Assembly: GCA_038202925.1 (NCBI GenBank)
Contig: JBBREM010000096.1
Span: forward strand, 1-9,788
Direction: 5' to 3'
From: JAEVZK01 sp038202925
GTDB taxonomy: Bacteria; Armatimonadota; Fimbriimonadia; Fimbriimonadales; Fimbriimonadaceae
DNA: 9,788 nt
Part shown: one piece after another, positions 6,547 to 9,788 of the stretch
Layout: every line of letters begins with the position of its first letter
Numbering within the stretch: position 1 is the first letter of the stretch
Program-made: the position numbers and the translations under genes
Notes under the pieces: generated by a model
Databases searched by the model: none
What the model was told of the DNA's origin: nothing
Seen by the model: only the letters and a program-made list of their open reading frames with translations

Positions 6547-6996
6547 ATGATTGTGGCCGTGCCGAGCGCGCATAACCGATGGATGCTGGTCGTCGAGGAT
6601 AACCCTGACGACGAAATGCTGGCCACGCGCGTCTTCAAGCAATCTGGGCGCAGTGAAGAGTTCGTCACTGCACATGATGGAGAGCACGCGCTCCGCATTT
6701 TGCGCGACCGCCAGCTTCCGGCGCTTGTTCTCTTGGATTTGAAGCTCCCTCGCCTTTCAGGCATCGAGCTGCTAACGGCAATACGAGACGACGAGCGGCT
6801 CTGCTCGATTCCGGTTGTCGTGTTGACCTCGTCGAGCGAGACGGCAGACGTAGCGGCGTGCTATGCGCTCGGATGCAATGCCTTTGTGCGAAAAGAGGTT
6901 GATTATCAGCGCTACATCAACGAAGTCGGCGCCACGATGGAATTCTGGCTAAGCATCAACTGCCTGCCGCCGTTTGAGCCCGTGCACTCCATTTAA
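6547..6996 (+). CDS. Single-domain response regulator, Rcp1-like
   Basis: A 149-residue receiver domain with no output domain. The acidic pocket is Glu17-Asp18 (VVEDNPDDE), the phospho-acceptor is Asp64 (LLDLKLPRLSG), the switch residue is Thr94 (VVLTSS) and the conserved lysine is Lys116. EDNPDDE, DLKLP and LTSS are the signature of the Rcp1 group, small regulators often paired with phytochrome-type or PAS-rich histidine kinases. They signal by protein contact rather than DNA binding. No kinase gene is present here, so it is an orphan in this window. The Pro that normally follows the lysine is Glu117, and the C-terminus ends in the group's Trp/Pro-rich segment (EFWLSINCLPP). The ATG at 6547 gives a 12-residue lead-in. 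ATGs at 6571 or 6583 cannot be excluded because no ribosome binding site decides between them. Confidence 0.92.
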   Translation: MIVAVPSAHNRWMLVVEDNPDDEMLATRVFKQSGRSEEFVTAHDGEHALRILRDRQLPALVLLDLKLPRLSGIELLTAIRDDERLCSIPVVVLTSSSETADVAACYALGCNAFVRKEVDYQRYINEVGATMEFWLSINCLPPFEPVHSI

Positions 6997-6999
6997 ACG

Positions 7000-7032
7000 A
7001 AAAAGGCTGGGACACTCTCAAGCGTCCCCGCC
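7000..7032 (-). terminator. Rho-independent terminator of the DUF4142 gene
   Basis: GGCTGGGAC (7005-7013) pairs with GTCCCCGCC (7024-7032), giving a nine-position stem with one mismatch around a 10-base loop. Read on the - strand, the stem is followed by five T (7000-7004), so it terminates the DUF4142 gene, whose stop codon is 10 bases upstream. On the + strand no T run follows, so it would be at best a weak terminator for the response regulator. Confidence 0.75.
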
Positions 7033-7042
7033 TATATAGCGC

Positions 7043-7630
7043 TTACTCGTGAGGGTTTTCCATGGTCGTCCGGGTGGAAGCCATGTCGTGGTGCAGTTTG
7101 ATCGCCGTCTCCAGCTTCACCGCGTAGCCGCGCACCATCGCGTCGCGACCGTTGTGGATCTCAGCCTGGACCTTGTGCAGGTCGACGCCGTGGTCCATCA
7201 ACATCATTTTCTGATATGTTGCGTCAAAGGCGCCCGCAGACGTCCGGCTGAGCTTGTTAATCATCTTCATCTGGCTCATGTTCACGCCCGACGGCAGGGC
7301 AAAGCCCTTCTGCTGAGCAATCGTCTTCAATTCTTCGAGGGCAAGGCCATGCTCGCGGACCATGTCCATGCCGAACTCTTTGCTCCAGCCGCTGCCATTC
7401 GCTTGGGCGATCCGGCCCATCATTATCTCGGCCATGTGTCCCTTGGCGCAATCCTTAACAAATGTCCAGTCGTGAGCGCTGAGGCCGCTCGCGGGCGGGA
7501 TTCGCTCCATGTTTGCCGTGCTCGCGATCCCCAAAGTGTGGTGTTCCCGAATCGTCGCCGTCTGAGCCGATGCCGTGCAGCCTCCCAAGGCAGCGACGCC
7601 CACGACTAGATGCATTGTGAAGTTCTTCAT
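7043..7630 (-). CDS. Exported DUF4142 family protein
   Basis: A 195-residue secreted protein. The N-terminus MKNFTMHLVVGVAALGGC has a basic start, a hydrophobic core and a possible lipobox (LGGC, Cys18). Cleavage after ASA (residues 20-22) by ordinary signal peptidase is the alternative. The mature part is helical with many His and Met residues. It carries the DUF4142 layout: an early FVKDCAKGHMAEI helix, a central MVREHGLALEELKTIAQQKG helix, and a late YQKMMLMDHGVDLHKVQ helix. DUF4142 proteins resemble a ferritin-like four-helix bundle, and their biochemical role is not established. The gene has the clearest Shine-Dalgarno sequence in the window, its own terminator, and is divergent from the SDR gene, so it is probably monocistronic. 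Confidence 0.85.
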   Translation of the reverse strand: MKNFTMHLVVGVAALGGCTASAQTATIREHHTLGIASTANMERIPPASGLSAHDWTFVKDCAKGHMAEIMMGRIAQANGSGWSKEFGMDMVREHGLALEELKTIAQQKGFALPSGVNMSQMKMINKLSRTSAGAFDATYQKMMLMDHGVDLHKVQAEIHNGRDAMVRGYAVKLETAIKLHHDMASTRTTMENPHE

Positions 7631-7635
7631 TTGTG

Positions 7636-7645
7636 TTCCTTTCCT
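7636..7645 (-). promoter_or_regulatory. Strong ribosome binding site of the DUF4142 gene
   Basis: AGGAAAGGAA reads on the - strand, with its last GGAA 5 bases before the ATG at 7630. It confirms that start. It is notable because nearly all other genes here lack such a site, so this gene is translated by the classical route and may be highly expressed. Confidence 0.75.
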
Positions 7646-7767
7646 AACGGTTTGATCTACATTGATGCAGTAACAGTTCCGTCAGCCGCTTGCATCTGTT
7701 GGGCAATGCGTGTGCGGTACATCTTCCGGATCGAACTCGCCCGGTTCGCCCTCGTCTTGAGTTAAGG

Positions 7768-8484
7768 ATGCGATTTAAGGACAAAGTGTGCATTGTGACC
7801 GGAGGCGGCTCCGGTATTGGTCTCGCCGCCTGCACGCAGTTCGCCTCAGAAGGCGGCAAAGTAGCCATTGTCGATTACAGCAAGGAAAACGGCAACAAGG
7901 CGGTGGCCGAGGTGCCCGGGTCGATGTTCGTGCAATGCGACGTCGGCTCTGTCGAGCAATTGGAAGGCGCAGTAGCCCGCATTCTGGCTGCGTGGGGAAA
8001 GATCGACATTGTCGTCAACGATGCTGCGGTGATGACGTTTGATTCCGTCGTCGATCTGAAGCCGGAGGATTGGGATCACGTCCTAGCGGTCAATCTGCGA
8101 GCGGTATTCATTCTCTCCAAGCTCTGCATCCCGCACATGAACGGCGGCGCGATCGTCAACATCAGCAGCGTCCATGCGCACGAGACCACGGCGAATGTCG
8201 CCGCGTACGCAAGCTCCAAGGGCGCGATGGAAGCGTTCAGCCGGGCAGTCTCCCAAGAGCACCCAGCGGAGAAAGTGCGAATCAATTGCGTTGCGCCGGG
8301 CGCAATCGATACTCCGATGCTCTGGAACAATCCCAACGTGAAGAGCGGAAAGGAGCAGCTTAGCGGCCCGATCGGCAAGCCCGAGGATGTCGCCGCCGCC
8401 ATCTGCTTCTTGGCGTGCGACGACGCCCGCTTCATCAACGGTACGACCCTCGTGGTCGACGGCGGTAGATTGGACAAACTCTGA
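7768..8484 (+). CDS. Short-chain dehydrogenase/reductase (SDR), classical type
   Basis: A 238-residue classical SDR that oxidises or reduces an alcohol/carbonyl group with a nicotinamide cofactor. TGGGSGIG (11-18) is the cofactor-binding glycine motif. Asp37 at the end of strand 2 (VAIVDYS) predicts NAD(H) rather than NADP(H). The catalytic set is Asn109, Ser133 or Ser134 (NISS), Tyr147 and Lys151 (YASSK). The NNAG motif is altered to Asn84-Asp-Ala-Ala. The C-terminal FINGTTLVVDGG is typical. The frame is open further upstream from 7690, but those residues are Arg/Pro-rich and unlike any SDR, while the ATG at 7768 gives the family's usual length. AAGG stands immediately before it, too close to be a normal ribosome binding site. 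The stop overlaps the next gene's ATG, which points to sugar or sugar-alcohol oxidation together with the GH1 protein; the substrate is unknown. Confidence 0.9.
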   Translation: MRFKDKVCIVTGGGSGIGLAACTQFASEGGKVAIVDYSKENGNKAVAEVPGSMFVQCDVGSVEQLEGAVARILAAWGKIDIVVNDAAVMTFDSVVDLKPEDWDHVLAVNLRAVFILSKLCIPHMNGGAIVNISSVHAHETTANVAAYASSKGAMEAFSRAVSQEHPAEKVRINCVAPGAIDTPMLWNNPNVKSGKEQLSGPIGKPEDVAAAICFLACDDARFINGTTLVVDGGRLDKL

Positions 8485-9686
8485 TGCCCGCCTTCATGTT
8501 CGCCACCGGGATAGAAAACAGCTGTCCCACCATCCGAAACGCCGACGGCTCCCGCCGTCGCGTCGATGAGATGGCGAAGTGCGGCCACTACGAGCACTGG
8601 AAGGAAGACTTCGCGCTTGCCGCCCAAATCGGATGCGACACTCTTCGGTGGGGCCCCGCCATCTACAAGACATGGCTTGGAGACGGCAAATACGATTGGG
8701 AATTCGCCGATCTAGCCATGGCTGAGCTCAAGCGGCTCGATATCACCCCGATCGTCGACCTCTGCCACTTCGGTGTTCCGGACTGGATCGGCGACTTCCA
8801 AAATCCGGACTGGCCGGAGCTCTTCGCCAGGTACGCCGGCGAATTTGCTCGGCGATTTCCGTGGGTTGAGCTCTACACGCCCGTCAACGAGATCTATATC
8901 GCCGCCAAATTCTCAGGGCAGTACGGGTGGTGGAATGAATCGCTCACCAACGAGCAAGGCTTCGTGACCGCGCTCAAGCACTTGTGCAAAGCCAATGAGC
9001 TCGCGATGGACTCCATTCTCGGCGCGCAGCCCAACGCGACCTTCATCCAGAGCGAGTCATCCGAGTTCCACCACGCCGACAAGCCCGATTGTATGAGAAA
9101 GGCGTATGCGATGAACGAGCAGCGGTTCTTGGCGCTCGACCTAACCTATGCCTACCCCATCACTGCGGACATGTACGAGTTCCTTCTCGACAACGGCATG
9201 ACCCGCGAGGAATATCACTGGTTCCAGAACCACCACGTCAAGGCCAAGTGCATCATGGGAAACGACTATTACCAGAGCAATGAGCATATGGTCTTCGCCG
9301 ACGGCCACACCGAAAGCTCGGGCGAAATTTTTGGATACTACGTGATCACCAAGCAATATTTCGACCGGTACCGTATTCCCGTGATGCACACGGAGACGAA
9401 TATCGCCGAGCCGCATTCGGTTTCCTGGCTCAAGAAAGAATGGGCGAACATGCATCGGCTCCAGCAGGACGGCGTGCCCGTGGTCGGTTTCACCTGGTAC
9501 AGCCTGACCGACCAAGTAGATTGGGATAGTGCCTTACGCGAAGACAACGGCAATGTGAACGCCCTTGGCTTATATGACTTGAACAGACGGATTAGGCCGG
9601 TCGGAGAGACGTATCAGGAACTGATCGCGGAATGGAGGCCGGTTCTTCCTGGTGAGAGCGGCAACTTGGAAATGTATCGGTGGTAG
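8484..9686 (+). CDS. GH1-like glycoside hydrolase (divergent family 1 glycosylhydrolase)
   Basis: A 400-residue TIM-barrel hydrolase related to GH1 (clan GH-A), retaining mechanism. The acid/base is Glu136 in YTPVNEIY and the probable nucleophile is Glu304 in MHTETN, which corresponds to the ITENG motif of classical GH1. Other GH-A features are RWGPAIY after strand 2, DLCHFGVPDW (91-101) and GFTWYSLTDQVDWDSAL (335-351), the usual WSL.D..EW region. The start MFATGIENSCPTI replaces the common F.WG.A.S.YQ.EG opening, and at 400 residues it is shorter than ordinary beta-glucosidases (about 440-480). Relatives of this subgroup are sometimes fused to sugar-nucleotide reductase domains; here a separate SDR is coupled by the TGATG overlap. 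No signal peptide is seen, so it probably acts in the cytosol on an imported or nucleotide-linked sugar. The substrate cannot be told from sequence. Confidence 0.88.
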   Translation: MPAFMFATGIENSCPTIRNADGSRRRVDEMAKCGHYEHWKEDFALAAQIGCDTLRWGPAIYKTWLGDGKYDWEFADLAMAELKRLDITPIVDLCHFGVPDWIGDFQNPDWPELFARYAGEFARRFPWVELYTPVNEIYIAAKFSGQYGWWNESLTNEQGFVTALKHLCKANELAMDSILGAQPNATFIQSESSEFHHADKPDCMRKAYAMNEQRFLALDLTYAYPITADMYEFLLDNGMTREEYHWFQNHHVKAKCIMGNDYYQSNEHMVFADGHTESSGEIFGYYVITKQYFDRYRIPVMHTETNIAEPHSVSWLKKEWANMHRLQQDGVPVVGFTWYSLTDQVDWDSALREDNGNVNALGLYDLNRRIRPVGETYQELIAEWRPVLPGESGNLEMYRW

Positions 9687-9788
9687 CTATTTACTCGCAG
9701 CTTTCGCCGACGGTGCCAAGTTCAGTTGAAGCCAATAGCGCGCCGCCGTTCCGGCCAGGGCGATAAACTGGTTGACATCGCCCGGCTT
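9687..9788 (-). CDS. C-terminal end of an unidentified protein, 5' part outside window
   Basis: On the - strand one frame is open from the right edge for 33 codons to a TAG at 9687-9689. Codon use is GC-rich at third positions like that of its neighbours, and the stretch includes DVNQFIALAGTAARYWLQLN followed by an Ala/Ser/Lys tail. I do not recognise the family. If real, it is convergent with the GH1 gene and the two stop codons are directly adjacent, with no room for a terminator between them. The fragment is short, so chance cannot be ruled out. Confidence 0.5.
   Translation of the reverse strand, partial: KPGDVNQFIALAGTAARYWLQLNLAPSAKAASK

Noticed and set aside
7690..7767. Possible longer N-terminus of the SDR from the ATG at 7690
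   Set aside because: The extra 26 residues are Arg/Pro-rich and unlike SDR N-termini; starting at 7768 puts the TGxxxGIG motif at the normal position.
8076..8627. 183-codon - strand open frame across the SDR/GH1 junction
   Set aside because: It is opposite two well-supported genes and its translation shows no domain.
1..9788. Signs of a defence system, mobile element, CRISPR array or horizontal island
   Set aside because: No transposase, integrase, nuclease, repeat array or terminal repeats are seen, and base composition looks even across the window.

Overview
The window looks like an ordinary chromosomal stretch of a moderately GC-rich, free-living bacterium. It carries ribosomal protein bS16 with the RNA-binding protein KhpA, a family I pyrophosphatase, two peptidases, a glutathione peroxidase and envelope enzymes. 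The predicted lipoprotein with a polysaccharide-deacetylase domain, the secreted S10 carboxypeptidase, the DUF4142 protein and several starts that look leaderless would suit Armatimonadota (Fimbriimonas-like) or a neighbouring environmental phylum. That placement is an impression, not a proof. I see no RNA genes, CRISPR arrays, insertion sequences, phage genes or attachment sites.

Region 1 (1-6484) is a long leftward (- strand) run of seven genes. In transcription order they are inorganic pyrophosphatase, M20 dipeptidase, rpsP (bS16) with an unusually long acidic tail, khpA, S10 serine carboxypeptidase, glutathione peroxidase, and a lipoprotein fusing a CE4 polysaccharide deacetylase to a phosphodiester-glycosidase (NAGPA) domain. 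The last gene runs off the left edge. rpsP and khpA overlap by four bases and are almost certainly one translational unit. The other genes are 19-128 bases apart, and several have a TANNNT-like hexamer 7-8 bases before the start codon and no Shine-Dalgarno sequence. They may therefore have their own leaderless transcripts rather than forming one operon.

Region 2 (6485-7042) holds a single-domain Rcp1-type response regulator on the + strand, divergent from ppa across 62 bases. It ends at a hairpin that serves mainly as the terminator of the gene arriving from the right.

Region 3 (7043-9686) has a secreted DUF4142 protein on the - strand with a strong ribosome binding site. Divergent from it is a two-gene + strand operon: an SDR oxidoreductase and, overlapping it by one base (TGATG), a GH1-like glycoside hydrolase. 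The pair suggests a small carbohydrate-modifying unit.

Region 4 (9687-9788) is the C-terminal end of an unidentified - strand gene whose stop codon directly abuts the stop of the GH1 gene. No gene-free stretch exceeds about 140 bases. I did not find a convincing new multi-gene system. The most unusual items are the CE4-NAGPA fusion, the acidic bS16 tail, and the SDR plus divergent GH1 pair.
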